Shown here: positions 23,830 through 37,291 of the stretch, piece by piece
Numbering within the stretch: position 1 is the stretch's first letter
Layout: each line of letters opens with the position of its first letter
Assembly: GCA_018340375.1 (NCBI GenBank)
Contig: JAFFJZ010000008.1
Location: 1,984,001 to 2,048,000 of the forward strand
DNA from: Gonatopus flavifemur
Lineage: Eukaryota; Arthropoda; Insecta; Hymenoptera; Dryinidae
Reading direction: 5' to 3'
Length of the DNA stretch: 64,000 bases
Position numbers and translations under genes: made by a program
The notes under the pieces: model-generated
Database searches by the model: none
The model's input: the letters and a program-made list of their open reading frames with translations, nothing else
Told to the model about the DNA's origin: nothing

Positions 23830-25023
23830 AAAACGAAATTGAAGTTTTCAATAAGATCAGCAGTAATCCGTTCATAAATATTCACTTCCTCATTTCCCAC
23901 GTACTGAGAAAAATGTGTCTCTATATTTTTAGGTAAGTTTAATAAATTATTCGGATGAATCAACAAACATGAAAAAGGTTGTTTCTCTGGGTAGTGCCTC
24001 TGAGGACCAGTCCCGTCCGGTAAAGGTCAACATGTTTATAATCGTTCACACGATTTTGAGGAATCATTTGCATTTCCAATTTCATATGTGGAATCAACCT
24101 TTGGCAACTTACTTTATTACTGCAGATTTCAAATTTGTGTTTATTGTTCAGTTGTCCACAGAGTACGTAGCAGAATTTCGCTCATTTCTCCAAGGACTCC
24201 ATAGCCCTTAAGAGTCGTTAAATATGAGTCAAAGACATCAGAAAAGGGAGCAATGAATATGCAACATCGTATTATGAAATTCTTGTCATTTTATTACAAG
24301 TGCACCTCTGAACTACTCCCACATTATGCAAATCAAAGATTACTTGAAGTTCCATAAATAATTATAATATTAAAAATGTATGAAAACAAACTAACATGGA
24401 TGTTCTTCATAAATTACCTATCTTAAAATCGATCCGTCTCGCTTGACCTACAGTTTCTGTATCAGAAGTAAATCTGATAATTGGTGAACGATTTCAAGGG
24501 CCTTCACAAGTAATATTCAAAGCGTGTGGAATTTTGTGCAAAACTTTTTTGTAAAATGCGTAAAAAAATACACGTCTTGAGTATGCAATGAGAAATTAAA
24601 TACCTAGAATTGCGCCTTGAACGTGGATTTTCATTCTAAAGTAGTTTGAAAATACTAGAATACCGATTTTTTAAGTAATAACATATTTGATGGTCGGAAT
24701 TTTCCAAGCTCATGCCATAATTTTGCAGAACCACTAAGGAATGAAAATTCATATTCAGGGTGAAATCTGAGGCATGCTCTTTATCATCGCATATTCAAAA
24801 TTTGTATTTCTCAAGTATTTAACGGAAAAATTTGACGTATAATTTCGTAAGTTTCTAAATCACCAATTAGTTGGTTGAGCAATTATTGAAGTGATGCGAG
24901 AAATATTGGAACTCAATTGGGCATGTGCTTCGAGAAAAGGAATCATATTTCTAATCTTGACAAGACCTTTACATTTCACAACCTACAATGATGTATATCA
25001 ACTGAAGATCAAAATTGGGATAT
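23830..25023. other. Gene-free stretch downstream of the pyrophosphatase gene
   Basis: No repeat structure or exon is recognised. The segment nearest 25023 must contain the 3' UTR of the minus-strand pyrophosphatase gene; I could not single out a poly(A) signal. Confidence 0.4.
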
Positions 25024-28000
25024 TTATACTTGCGATGTTTGTGGCATGAAAAATCCATATACTGTTACATAAAATAACGAAAATAAATCCAGGGTAGTCC
25101 AAGGGTTGAGAAAAGATCCTGTATACCAGTGAATAAGGCTGATGTGTGAAGATTGTAGACTTGAGTTGTAGGCTTTGCGCAGGAAGACACTAGATTTAGT
25201 TACTTCAGGTGAACATAATGCCACTTATCAACTGAAATAATATATTATTGATATTTGATGAACAAAGAATTGCGAATCGGGAAATATAAATTTTCTCAAC
25301 AACTAAGAAAATGCTCTGGCAAAATAGAAACTGAAGATCGAATGTTTCGATATTCACAGAATATTTTAGTAGTATCGAAACTTTCGTTTTCACAATTCAA
25401 GTGTATAGGTTCATGTTACAGGCATTGACAGGGACTTAAAAAAGAAAAAATACGTTGAATGAAAAAATGAAGAATGAAATCTTTGAAAATGAAACAAGAA
25501 TAATATAAAAAATCGATTGAGTAGACTCACCAATGGGATCCACTTCGTGAGGTTCACTAGGTACTGGAGATTTTTCTATTATCTCTTCGGCGGAATTCGG
25601 AGATATTTTGAAGGAACAATTTTCTAGCGTTACGTTTGTGCTGTAAATCAAAACCAGGTTGCGAATATCAATCTCAAGAACTGTGATGAATTAATGTTCA
25701 CTAGGATTTACATACCATGCAATACCCCCGGCAGGCACTTCTCTCTTAACAAGATTTTGCCAATGTTGATGTACTTCCTCGATAACGCGTAATGCAAATT
25801 CCCTTGGCTTTGCTTCTCCATTGAACGCAAACTGGTTCTCTGGTTTACCATCAGGGATTTTATAAATTTTAAACCATTCGATAGTTGCTTTCATCAACCC
25901 TGGGAAGTGCTTTTCAATATCAGCTATATCTGAACCAAAAATTTCTTTTGTAAGATCAGTTTCGGAAAGATGCACTCAACGATTCATGCCATCATATTTA
26001 CCATTCATCTGATCCGCTAGAGGATCGTTTACATCGATGACAATTATCTTCCAATCGGTTTCACCTGGAAATCAAAAGTTGCAAGTAACCTCAGTACAAT
26101 TAAGTGTGAGTACTGTTATTTGAAAGCTTTGAGAAAATATTTCGAACGATTCAGTCCTGTTGGGATACATTACGTACTTTTCGTCACAGAATCTTAGCGA
26201 AATAAATTCAATTTCGGCTGTTTGAGTCGGGGAAAAGTATCGAAAAACCCAAATTATAAAAATGTCGAATTTCTAAAAATGAAACTCATTAAAATTTCTC
26301 ACGAGCACACGGAGAGAAGATTTTGGGCTACTTCTTTGAGAGCTTTCGGTGGGATAAAAGCATGCGATCTTGAAGGTTCTTTTCCAACGCAGTCATCGAT
26401 GATGACTATGTCTTCGCGCATTCATTCTAACCAACACATGCAGAAGTTTCATGTGTTCTTTGAGATTTTACCATGGTTACATTAGTTGGAATGATTGCAT
26501 GAAGGTGACAAAGGATTAGTCCATGATTTTTTCTCCGTGTACAATTACAATTTTTTTTGGAAAACATTGGAAATTAAATATCCGAATGAAATAATCTTTG
26601 GTGAGGGAATACCTTAGTAACGAATTGTCTAAACACCTCGTAAGTGCAATCATGGAACTAACAGCAAAAATATATTCACTTTACCAAAAATATCAATCCA
26701 GAATATAATCATATATATAATCATTCATTCATTCAAAAACATTCTTGTCCATCTAGGTGGTTAAATGAAACCGAAATTCACATGAATGTACAGTGCGCGG
26801 AGTTAATCCGTTTCCTTCTTTCTGACAAATTCTTGTTTGCAATTTTTCATTAATCAATTGGAAATATATATATAATCAGTTTTTTATACTCAAAACACTA
26901 TTTTCCACATATTTATTCACTCGAGAATGTTCTAATCGATTACAATGAATGGGCAACAAGAATCTAACAGAAAGGATTAATTGAAACCACTGGAAGTACA
27001 CGGAAAAAAATGATTCGCTGTGGTAGCTATTTCCTGTATTTGATACGCGGATAGCGAAAAAAATGACTGTAAAAGCTAAATTTTAGCTCCTATAGCAATA
27101 AATTTTGTTGCCACAGCTGAAAAATTGCTAGCACAGCTACTTTTTAGCTATCCAAATATCAACCACATCATTTTTCACACATGTACAGTAATATGATGTA
27201 AACCATGTATTGGTATTCGATCGTTGCTTGTAAAATTCGTTCATGATAATCGAAATTGACTCTTTCTTTAAGCAAATAGAATCCTTTTTAGAAAAGAATC
27301 AGGATTTTGCTTCAAAAATTTCATATGGTTTGATAACTAAACTATTTGATCTAAATTCTATCTTTTTGATGCGAAATTTATAGGGAGTGTAACGTAATTT
27401 TTATATCGGAATATCTGCCCATGCGAGATAGTTTTGATCACACATATTACAATATATCACATAGGATATCAAAAAATTCTATCAATCATTTCAAACCCTT
27501 AGTATTCTGAATATGAAAATATTTTCATTTCGAAACACAATATTTAGCTGTATCTTTCAATATTTTCAAAGTCAATATGTTGATGACGAAATGTCAAATT
27601 AATTTGCACACTTACTCATTTCAGTTACAGAGAATGGATATTGATTTCACCATTCAATTTACATTCACGGGGCAACCCCAAGTAGAAAAGATAAGTCAAA
27701 AAAACCTATACTTGCAATTGTGATGTCATTTCCTGTGAGTTCATCCGGACCACATTAATATCTCAGAATATAATAAATATCATATAATTATCATTCCATT
27801 GAAAATATAAAAATATGAAAATGATGTCAAGAAGACATAATTTCGGTGGAACGTTCATTTATTTCTAAATATACAATAAAACTAAACTTTTCTCTCATAC
27901 ACTGAAAAATATTCCCTGTAAATTACCCACATTGAAAGTGAAGATCACAGTTTCTTGTAAAAGCACTGCGCTCAACATAGGGAAAATAAATTTTTCATTG

Positions 28001-30234
28001 TACAAACCATATGCTCGGTGTAGAAGCGTGTAAATTGTTCACGCTCAAACGTAGGTAATAAAGTTAACAACGCTGAGCATGAACATTTTACAAGATTCAA
28101 TGTTCGTTTATTCAATATACTTCAAGAGTCTAAACAAGTTCAATAAGAAAAACATACCTTCATCGATAAGAGCTACCGTGCCAAGAACTTTCGCCTTCAA
28201 GACTTCGCCTCTCTTTGCAACCTAATTCCAGCAAATGATCAATAAATCTCAAATCTTTGAATAAATTTCCACGGGCGCCAAGTTTATGGGATTCGTGTCC
28301 CCTTTGTGAATTTAAGTGTCAAAGAGGTCGATTCTCTTCAAATTTCCAGAAAAAGAATCGACTAATTTTTTTCTCTAGCTCTGTAAAAGTTTTTGTTTGT
28401 ACTAGAAAAGCTTTTCTCTGAGCTCCTTAATGATTTTTATCACTCGATGCCCATGTAAATTCCAATGATGAGGTGAAAATATACTCACTCTATAACCTAT
28501 TTCAATAACATCAATTGGATCATTGTCTCCTTTATACCCAGTTGCTTCATCCGCAACTTCTGGATTTTCCCAAGTCTAAAACATAATGAAAATATTCCAA
28601 CTTGACTCATCAATTACATGAGAACTCTATCACAATCAAATCACAATGAATAAATTTATGACAATACATATAATGAGTGTATTGGAGTGGGTGAGGATGT
28701 TAAACCTTGAACCACAAGCAAAACTGATAATATTACGAGATATGATAAGACATATATGTATTACGTCTACGTATAAAGCCAAGGTCATATAACTTGATGC
28801 ACTTCCTTATGAATATCTTCTATTGTATTGGTGCAATTGTAATTTGAATCAGTAGAATATAATTCTATGACGAGGTTCTATTACATGTGTGAAAGATAAA
28901 TAACAATCATGAGAAATGGTGAAATATAAGGTGCAAGAATTGTAATTGATAATGAATTATTGAAATTTCAATTATGAATTTGAGTTTTAGATAAAATAAC
29001 GTTGATGTATCGATTTCATCCGTGAATAAAAAATTTTGCTGATAGCAGTATTGATATTCCTTCGAGAATTCTAGAATCCATTCTCTTTATTCAATCTTTT
29101 TGAATCCAAAATCAATTCAGAATCAATTAAAATTTACAGTAAAAGTATTTTATATAATGAGAATTTCATTCACCTGAGGTAAGGCACCATAGTTCCATAT
29201 GTATCCATGATGAGGGAAACAGTTTGCAACAAACCTCACTTTCCCTTTCTTAACATCCTGCTTGATAGGATTCAAGGTTTCTTTGAGATTGATCTCCATT
29301 TTGGCATTTGTCCATCGTGGTATTTCAACTACCATATGTACAACTTTATTTTCTTCATTAGCATATAATGGAATGTCATGCATCGGAGATATGGGACAGT
29401 TATCATTTTCTATAAAAATTCATAATAATTTCAATATTTAGACATAAAGTATTCACGAAGAAAAAAATATTTTGCAAAGAATTCATGATATACTATGGGA
29501 AATTATTTGTATATAAAAATACCGATTACTAGTTTATACTTGAACTTTGAGACTTTAACCTAGAAATGAAAAATACACATGTACTTGGATACACATGCCA
29601 GACAACAAATCCTGAAGAGCTTAGATATATACACATAAATATACTTTCAAATACCATTGATAAGTCAAATAAAAATTCTCTAGAACTCTACATTAATAGG
29701 AGATGAAGCATAATCATTTAATTTAAAATAATCACAATCTTAAAATTTGGAATGGATTTCTTAAACACGCGATCAATTACATTTATTTCAATGAAAATCT
29801 CTTAATGCAAAAAGATCTGAATGATTTCAAGTCATCAATATCAATTTTGGTATTGAGCCGAGTTTTATTGATGAATATGAAATTCATTCCTACGATATCC
29901 AAATTTTGCTCATTCGTGTAGCGTGTAAGGATATGCAAATGAAAGCAATTTATGATCGAGTTACATGATCAAGTATAACACGAATGCACACACGTCATAG
30001 GTTATGCGCTCTTATGTACTTACTAAAATATATTCTGTAATCCATAGTGTTCAATGAACCTCTTTCAATGATCGAAAACGACATGTTTCTTCTATGATTT
30101 TTGAATTCAGTGCACTTGAACGATCTAATCCCACCGGCTGTAGCACTTGATCTAACGAGAAGATCGAATTTGTTTAGCGCTTGGCGACAACGTAACACGT
30201 GCGACGTTACTATGGACATCCTGACATCTAGCAT
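25024..30234 (-). CDS. Nurf-38: Inorganic pyrophosphatase (Nurf-38 type), eight exons
   Basis: Coding exons, 5' to 3': 30234-30024, 29409-29174, 28575-28489, 28221-28158, 26064-26002, 25929-25716, 25640-25531 and 25061-25024 (stop TAA). All junctions are GT/AG with matching phases, giving 340 codons plus stop. The product hydrolyses pyrophosphate to two phosphates; the fly protein is also a NURF chromatin-remodelling subunit. Family I hallmarks are visible: [13 protein letters not shown] near residue 77, [30 protein letters not shown], the signature GDNDPIDV at 165-172 (Mg-binding aspartates), ETDWK at 201-205 and [13 protein letters not shown]. Residues 1-50 precede a second in-frame ATG (30084) and look like a mitochondrial presequence. 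Introns 1-2 and 4 carry MITEs. The short last exon is the least certain. Confidence 0.93.
26307..26541. mobile_element. MITE with CACACGGAGA ends, inside pyrophosphatase intron-flanking DNA
   Basis: Left end ACACGGAGAGAAGATTTTGG and right end TTTTTTCTCCGTGT are inverted repeats. It lies in the 1.9-kb intron between exons 4 and 5 of the pyrophosphatase gene. The interior has no coding frame of note. Confidence 0.65.
26997..27186. mobile_element. AGCTA-rich foldback repeat, copy 2
   Basis: It begins TACACGGAAAAAAATG and ends CATTTTTCACACATGTAC, with TAGCTA/AGCTA words between. The right-hand 30 bases match 4102-4131. It is intronic in the pyrophosphatase gene. Confidence 0.55.
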
Positions 30235-30589
30235 CGGGCGCTGAAACTGAATTGCCGGTTGTTCGCGAGTTTATTGATTCTTTCCAGGTCCCTTCGACTC
30301 TTGGACTAAACTATGCAGAAGAAGTATATTTATTCTTACCAAAAATATTAAACCAGCAGATAGCGCTACTTAACAGTCTAAACACACAAACGCATAATCA
30401 TAAAGCATAGCGCATAAGGTGTTATGCCTTTACTAAGATTGACTGCATAAGCTCTTATGCGTTATGTTTTATAATTATGCGTTTGTGTGCTCAGGCCTTT
30501 ATTCTTCTACAGTCGGTGGATTTGATCCGTTCTCCCCACTGATCTCTACTATACACTGGATAGCGGATAAGAGCTCGCAATACAAAATG

Positions 30590-30890
30590 TTTGTAATGAA
30601 TTGAAGCTGCCAGAAGACCCTCCCTGTCTGAAAAGTCCCATAGATTCCCCTGGATTCCCATAGGTACCGTGACAATAACCGCATAGAAACCGATAGGCTA
30701 TTTTATTCCTATCAGAATTAATCAGGTTTTGCCGATCATGCTGATAGAAACCCATGGAACATCAGATTCCACTTAGAATCTCATAGAAACCCCTGGGTCC
30801 TGTGACAATAACCGCATAGAAACCGATAGGATATCATTGATTCCATTAGGATTTCGTCTATCGGTTTCTATCGGTTTTTTCGCACAGGGC
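30590..30890. repeat. Foldback with AAACCGATAGG / CCTATCGGTTT arms
   Basis: GACAATAACCGCATAGAAAC (followed by CGATAGG) occurs twice, near 30670 and 30802, and CTATCGGTTTCTATCGGTTT near 30858 is complementary. TCCCCTGGATTCCCATAGG-type words also repeat. It is a palindromic non-coding repeat just upstream of the pyrophosphatase gene. Confidence 0.5.
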
Positions 30891-31096
30891 TGAGTTTGTG
30901 GGCCCAACCCTAACAGCAAAGTGCTAAGCAAATATGTGGCAAATTGTTGAAAACACTCAGCAGGGCCGGCGGTTCACATGGGTAGTATATGTAGCACTAC
31001 CCACTTGGAAATATCTGAGTGGGTGAATTACCCACTCGAAATTTTCAAGCATTATTCCTTCATATAAGTACATTGTGAAAAATGATTTGGCATTAA

Positions 31097-31111
31097 CCCC
31101 CCCCCCCCCCC
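31097..31111. repeat. Poly-C tract
   Basis: Fifteen consecutive C residues, followed by a C-rich segment. It lies between two copies of the words TACCCACT and AGTGGGT (30985-31040 and 31125-31135), so it may be an expansion inside a small foldback. Confidence 0.9.
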
Positions 31112-31697
31112 ACCCTCCCAACTCGCTACCCACTCTGAAAAAAAGTCTGACACTCAGCAACAGTTTAAAGCAATTTACAGGGACGTTGCGTCGCCAAATG
31201 CGCAACAATATGCTGTGAATCTGGGATTTTGGGTTGAGTTGTTGTCGTGTTGCTGGGAATTTGCTCGGTTTCATGAAACTCTTGATCACATGCGTAGCAA
31301 ATTCCCAGCAACTCCGCGTAAATTTAAGAAACAACATAAGAGCAATGGTTGCGCAGCAACTTTTGTCGTATGGGAATACACAGTGGGGAAAATCCATGGA
31401 TTAGCGGTGCAAAAGTCCTGTACCAATGAGAAGTGACTTATTAATATGTAGAAGTGGGTTTTGTCTGGTTCTCGAGGTAACTAAACGACTGAATGACTAT
31501 ACATTGAAGTGCAGATCTTGTCTTGTTGATACAAAATGAAAAAAGCACACAAAAAATGTCAACCAACTTGAGGAATGAATACTATGGCATATTTTATAAA
31601 AAAAAACTGGTCAAACATTTTTTTTCTTGTATTTTGAACAAATAGGATTCACATTTGAGAACAAATAACATACTTATGAGAATCACAGAACAGTGTA

Positions 31698-33110
31698 CCC
31701 GATCAAAAAAAACCTCGAGGGATCCCTCATAGGAACCCTCGATGGTTCCCATAAGGGTTCCCAGATAGGACTCCTTAAGGGTTCCCCTGGGAATTTGGCA
31801 CAAAAATTATGACCAAAACCCATCTGGGAATCCTTATGGGATCCACGTGGGAGTTCGTGTAAGATCCTACATGAAGTGTTTTTGAACCGTTTCATTCTAA
31901 ATACTCATATCAAATCTCCCCCAATAAGAACTTAGATGACTGAAAAGATGATTTTTATCAGTATAAACAATGGTGGACGAATACTGTTTGCAACAGTGGC
32001 CCAGTGATCTCTTTTGATACTGAAATATTCTCCAAAAATGTGCTACATTAGTTTACCAATAATTATTGGTCAATTATAATTGATATCTTTTTAATAGCTC
32101 TGGCAACTATTTTTTGAGTGGATCTGACAGCAATTTGCAATGGTGCAGAATAATCCATGTTCATGTTTCAATCTGTCTAATTTTTCTAAAGTTGATGTGA
32201 ATAAAGTTTAAAATGTGTAAAATTCAATGGTACAGCTTAACATACATTTTCATTCAACGTACTTTTGTATTGTAAAAACAAATACTTGAAATTAAATATG
32301 TTGATGAATATAAAATATATATTTGTAATTTTAATTCGAAAGGTATAGTTTGATTATAAGGATTTAATGAAAATTGCAGTGACCTGACATTGTAGATATT
32401 GATTTCCCCTGGTGTAAACTCTAATATCATAACGCTGTCCTGAATTTTGATGATGGAAATACTGGATACCTTTCCCTGTGAAAATAGAGAAACTAGAGAT
32501 ACACCTCATGTTTGAATGGAATTACAGGGCATATTCCAAGGAAAATCTAGAATTAACCAAAACACTGAATACCCAGGGTTTAGAACAGAAAAAAAACCCG
32601 AGTGGAAAAATTTTAAAAATTATATATAATTTATATATAATTCAATACAGTTTATATATAAATTTTATTGAAAACTTGCCATTATACTAACCGTTTATAA
32701 GTTTTAGAAGTAACCGTTTTCTTGTAGAATTAACTTGTTGGTTAGAACTGACCCTTAAAATATGCCCTGTGGAATTATAATTTCTAAGATACCTTCTCAT
32801 AATTTGTTCATTTTAATATTTTAGAAATCCCAAGTCCAATTATATATAAATTAATTTCATTCACAGTTAGGTAAATTGAAAATTTATTTAACAAGTATAT
32901 ACGGAAAGCATGAACTTTCAAGAAATTTTGACCAATTATAAGATTCTATGTTGAATACAATATCTCTTATATAAAGTCCCACAGGCGTTCCAAGGTGGGT
33001 CCAAGGCAAAAAATTTTTGTGCCAAATTCCCAGGGGAACCCTTATGGGATCCTATCTAGGAACCCTCGAGGATTCCTATGAGGGATCCCTTGAGGTTTTT
33101 TTTGATCGGG
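31698..33110. mobile_element. 1.4-kb TA-flanked element with long TIRs of GGGTTCCC arrays
   Basis: The ends CCCGATCAAAAAAAACCTC and GAGGTTTTTTTTGATCGGG are inverted repeats extending about 110 bases (to GGAATTTGGCACAAAAATT), with TA immediately outside each end (31696-31697 and 33111-33112). The TIRs are themselves arrays of GGGATCCCTCATAGGAACCCT / GGGTTCCCATAAGGG words. The 1.2-kb interior is AT-rich with no transposase. The TA flanks suggest a Tc1/mariner-type non-autonomous element. Confidence 0.85.
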
Positions 33111-33119
33111 TATATTGTC

Positions 33120-33888
33120 TTGTATGATCTTAACCTCACACAATTCGAAATTCAATCCTCCTCTGAATTATGAAATGGTTTTAAAAGAAATACTGCAATG
33201 TCTTCATCAAATCTTGATTTTTTGTGAGGTCTTTGGTATCCGCGTTGACTAAGCGATGATGTTGATATGAGTGTATCTGATGGGAACAACGAAGAATGAA
33301 ACAAACCAGTCGTATTAGCAATTCGAGAGCCCTGCGAAAAATTTACATCAAATGGGGATAAAAAACTTTTTATCCGTTCACTATGCGTAATTTTCCTCGT
33401 AATTTACGATAAGAACTACCAAAATTCAAACCATTCGTTTCCATTCGTGTATCCGTATAATCGGAATATACGGTTTTGTACGGTACACTTTAGCAATGAA
33501 TTTTGGTTTTATTGGTGGCATCAGCAGAACCAAGTAACAATTGAACCTGTTTTTATACGCTCTGAAAACTATCACTCCTGTGGTTTACTATGTATGTCCC
33601 TGGGACGTACACGCAACGTTTTTAGAAAGTCCTGGGATTTCATTTGGACGTTTTCTGTGAGAGCAAGTACGTTTTCTGGACGTTCAGGAAACCTCCCGAT
33701 GCGATCCGGGCAGGAGCGGCAGGCCATGAAAGGGCGGCAATTGAGTCGAAAAAAATTTTTTTTTGATTTTAATAATTTAAAAATAATTTTCAGGAGAATA
33801 ATAAATTCTAAGCAATAAAACAACATTCTTTGGTAATGAATATTTTCGTGAAAAATAAATTTTTGCTGCCACATAAGAAGCGGCGAGC
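33120..33888. other. Non-coding stretch with overlapping open frames on both strands
   Basis: Plus frame 33447-33818 and minus frame 33572-33991 overlap. Neither has a domain, plausible exon borders or codon-level support. The GC-richer part near 33650-33730 is the reason both stay open. Confidence 0.4.
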
Positions 33889-34141
33889 TACATGGAGGAA
33901 AATGAAGGTCGAAAATATAGTAACAAAATTTTTGTTGTTTCAACCAAATTTGTGTTGTGTCAACAAAAGTTTTTCGTTGGAATAATAACATCTATTTGTT
34001 ATAATAACCAAAAAATGTTATCATAACAACGAAAGAATTTCGTTGACACAACACAAATTTGGTTGAAACAACAAACATTTTGTTGGGATAACAAAATTCT
34101 TTTGTTGATCACATTTCAACAAAATGATTTTTTTGAGTGTA
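33889..34141. mobile_element. Foldback MITE built of CAACAAAA words
   Basis: TTGTTGTTTCAACCAAATTT (then GTGTTGTGTCAAC) on the left arm is matched in inverted orientation by GTTGACACAACACAAATTTG (then GTTGAAACAAC) on the right arm. The centre, near 34015, is around AACCAAAAAATGTTATCATAACA. The arms are about 100 bases. No coding potential. Confidence 0.75.
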
Positions 34142-34159
34142 TATACACAGAAAAAAGTT

Positions 34160-37100
34160 GTCTCAATTCCACACTTATTGTCTTATATATAACGAATTTC
34201 GATTCATGTAGCAAATACATGTAAAATATTATGTCACCGTTTGTATAAATGATAACCTAATTTATGGAATTTTATTTTTAAATATTAAGTAAATGTAACC
34301 GCGAGATTTGTACTTTCGCAGTCATGTAGTGAATTTCAATCAAATGTTTTATACATTCCTGGAAAACCATGACTCCTTATTCCTAATTTAATACAAACTA
34401 ATCACAAGATAATATATTATTAATGTGTGCATCTTCAATATTTTCAATTCAAAAAAACAAAAAATAATATAGATTCCAACAATACCAAGAAAGAGTGGAG
34501 ATTTTTTCGGTATGAATTTTCCAAACTTAATTCGTGAAAAGGTTTGAAATTTTTATGAAATAATTTTTCGACTGATTAAGAAAAAGCAGAGTATTTGTTA
34601 TAACATTCATATTGTTTGAGCGCGAAAATAAGTTTCATTCAGTATATTTAGTTGCATTAAATGCATCTTAAATGAATGTTGCTAGCAGCTATATTATGAT
34701 TTCTTGTGTCATTCCGGAAGATAAAAGTAAATTAAAATTCAATCAGATCAACAATTATTTCAATTTGCATTCCCTGTTGATTCAATTATTTTCTATCTCC
34801 TTGAGAAACGATTTGAACAACTCCAATAACATATTCTTTCAATCATTTCCTCCGAATCTTGAAACCTAATAAAATCGTATAGATAACCGCGGCATGTACA
34901 CACAATGGAGAATATTCTTGGCTTACGAGTGAAAAGCTCTTTTAAACATCGGTGTTCAAATAAACACGTGAGCAATGGTATGGTCTGAAAGTATGCACGA
35001 GAAAATTAACCATATGCCGGCCAGATATATACATTCGTACACATAATTGGTCACGATTTTCTATTCCCCTTTGTGAATACTTTTTCTTATTCATTGGTGT
35101 CCAATCGGAATAAGTGAATCAATATTTTGATTCTCAAATTCAAATGTTGATGAATTTTTGGAGAGAGATGGAATTGAAATGAAAATTGCATGCTCGAGAA
35201 AAAAAAGATTAGATTTAATGAGATCTATGGAGGTCTCTTGAGATATATGGGGCATTCCATGCCAAATCAGCAGCGATTTCCCTTCACATCTTCGATTTGT
35301 TTCAAATTTCGAGGGTCGATGGAGGAACCCAAATGATGGAATTTTAGCCCCTTCGGAGCATTTTTGCAGATTTGACAGGATAAACAAAAAAAAATGTTTT
35401 TTCGTTTCATTTTCGAATATTTCAAGAATGAAATGATGAGAAATTCTGAAAAAATTCATACATATGTATGGTTAGCGACTCTTTTCAGTTACATTTTTTT
35501 GAAAAAGAACAACTAAACATTTAATGACAAGAAAATTTTTTTTCATGAACAAATCGATTTTTTGAAAAAACGCGCTCTTCAAAAAATCTGAAAAAATTCA
35601 TAGTGATAGCCTCAAGTTTCACGAGAATTTTGTTTTCTTGAAATCTTGGGGGACTCAAAAATTGTGGAAGTTATGAATATTTTTGTGAAGTGATGCGCGT
35701 GAAATCGCTCCCCGGTCGATACCGTGAATAGCACCTTCCAGTTTCAACGCAAAAAAATCATCGAGGGAACTTCTGATCCCGGAAAACTTTGAACGACAAA
35801 GTTTTTCCACTATGTTTGAAGAAGGTTTCCTGAAGTTTCCAAATCTCTTACTTTAATTTTGAATGAGATACGGACGATTTTTTATCAGCGTGGCGTATCG
35901 ATGATTTTGATCCCTGATTTGAACTTCATTTGAAATACTCTTCCCATGGATTTAGTTCAACTGAAAATTTTTGGAGTAAGAGGGCGCAATGATCGCGTGG
36001 AGCTCGACAAATGAAAATTATCATTGCACAATGAGTGGGACTTAAAAGAAGTTTGAAATATCTGTGACGAAATTACTGTCCTTCATAGTCACCATCAACG
36101 TATACTTTTGTTCGTGCATTCTGTAAATTGTCACAAGGCTTTAAGAAGCCTTGGAGGGGCCTGGCGAGGCTCTCCCATACATTACACTTGGCCATGACAT
36201 TCATCAGATATCCAATAGATATCCAGATGTCCGTTCAAGATTCATTTGACGCCCATTACGTTTCTATTGGACATCCCAAATATCCTGGATATCCAATTGA
36301 CATCTAATGGATATTTGTGTACTATGTGTGTCCTATGAGAATTACTGTGATGATTTCCGCTGCACACTGTACAAAATATCCGGAATTTTCCCATACCTAT
36401 ATAAAGGAAATTTCCCATACTTGTCCGGAAGAATCGAATTTCCGTACAAGTGTAGAAATTTTCACATAAAAATATATGAAAATTACTGTTTTTATGGGAT
36501 TTTTACCGTAAATTTATAGGATTTTCCGCAATATTTATGGAAAATTGCCTATCCATGTATATGTTAATTATTTCACATATATGTGAAATTTCCCATGAAA
36601 ATTCTTTACTGTGCAGTTGATTATTTATCTGCATGACATTTCATCTGAAATTATTCCTCCATCGAAATATCTAAATAATTAATTCCCACTTTCCATATAA
36701 TTTTTGTACATGCATTGAATGCGAGGCTTGAATCATTTGATTGATGGGAAATCAAGTATACCTCTCTGTTGCTTACAACAGCCATGGGCATCGAATTCAG
36801 AATGATTACTTTAAAACTTCTTTCAAAAATCGCTGAATCAGCCCAATTGCTATTTTCTGCATTCGTAGAAGGAAGATGAAAGGAAAACAAACTCACGTGG
36901 CTTATCGAATTGAATGTGAAATAAAAATTCCAGAGCATGATGATGAACGTAGTTATATGCGTACTACATCTAACGCAAAACTCTTATAGAAAGCCACGCC
37001 TACGGGATTTTCGAAGACCAATCGGTTCGGCACAAACTTACGAGTACTTTATGATAGTTTTTCACACAGGATGCTTCTTTGAACGACTCCTGTATCTTTG

Positions 37101-37290
37101 GGCGTTTCTGTTTCATTCAAATCGCTAAAGTGACGTTTCGTTGAGACTCTCGCGCGGCAGTAGTGGTCGTGCGTTCATTCGTTTCAACGATCCATCAAGA
37201 CGTGCCATGTGTAAAATGCGTAATTTGTCCTTTTGATTCATTTTTTTTGTATCTGATAAGAATTGGATAGTTCTAAGAAACGCATGAGAA
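34160..37290. other. Gene-poor region upstream of H2.0
   Basis: It includes a segment beginning GGGGCATTCCATGCCAAATC near 35249 that looks like the end of an unrecognised dispersed repeat. A GATATCC-rich foldback follows at about 36190-36315, then ATTTTCCCATA-type repeats at 36380-36610. The last 600 bases probably contain promoter and 5' UTR, or an unrecognised first exon, of H2.0. An open minus frame at 36651-36938 has no support. Confidence 0.35.
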
Positions 37291-37291
37291 C

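Noticed and set aside
23507..23830. Plus-strand frames across 23.2-23.9 kb
   Set aside because: Antisense shadows of the minus-strand R1 endonuclease frame.
33447..33991. Overlapping 123- and 139-codon frames on opposite strands
   Set aside because: Mutually overlapping, without domains, exon borders or a convincing start; no basis to choose either.
36651..36938. 95-codon minus-strand frame upstream of H2.0
   Set aside because: No signal peptide, domain or splice support; more likely non-coding upstream DNA.
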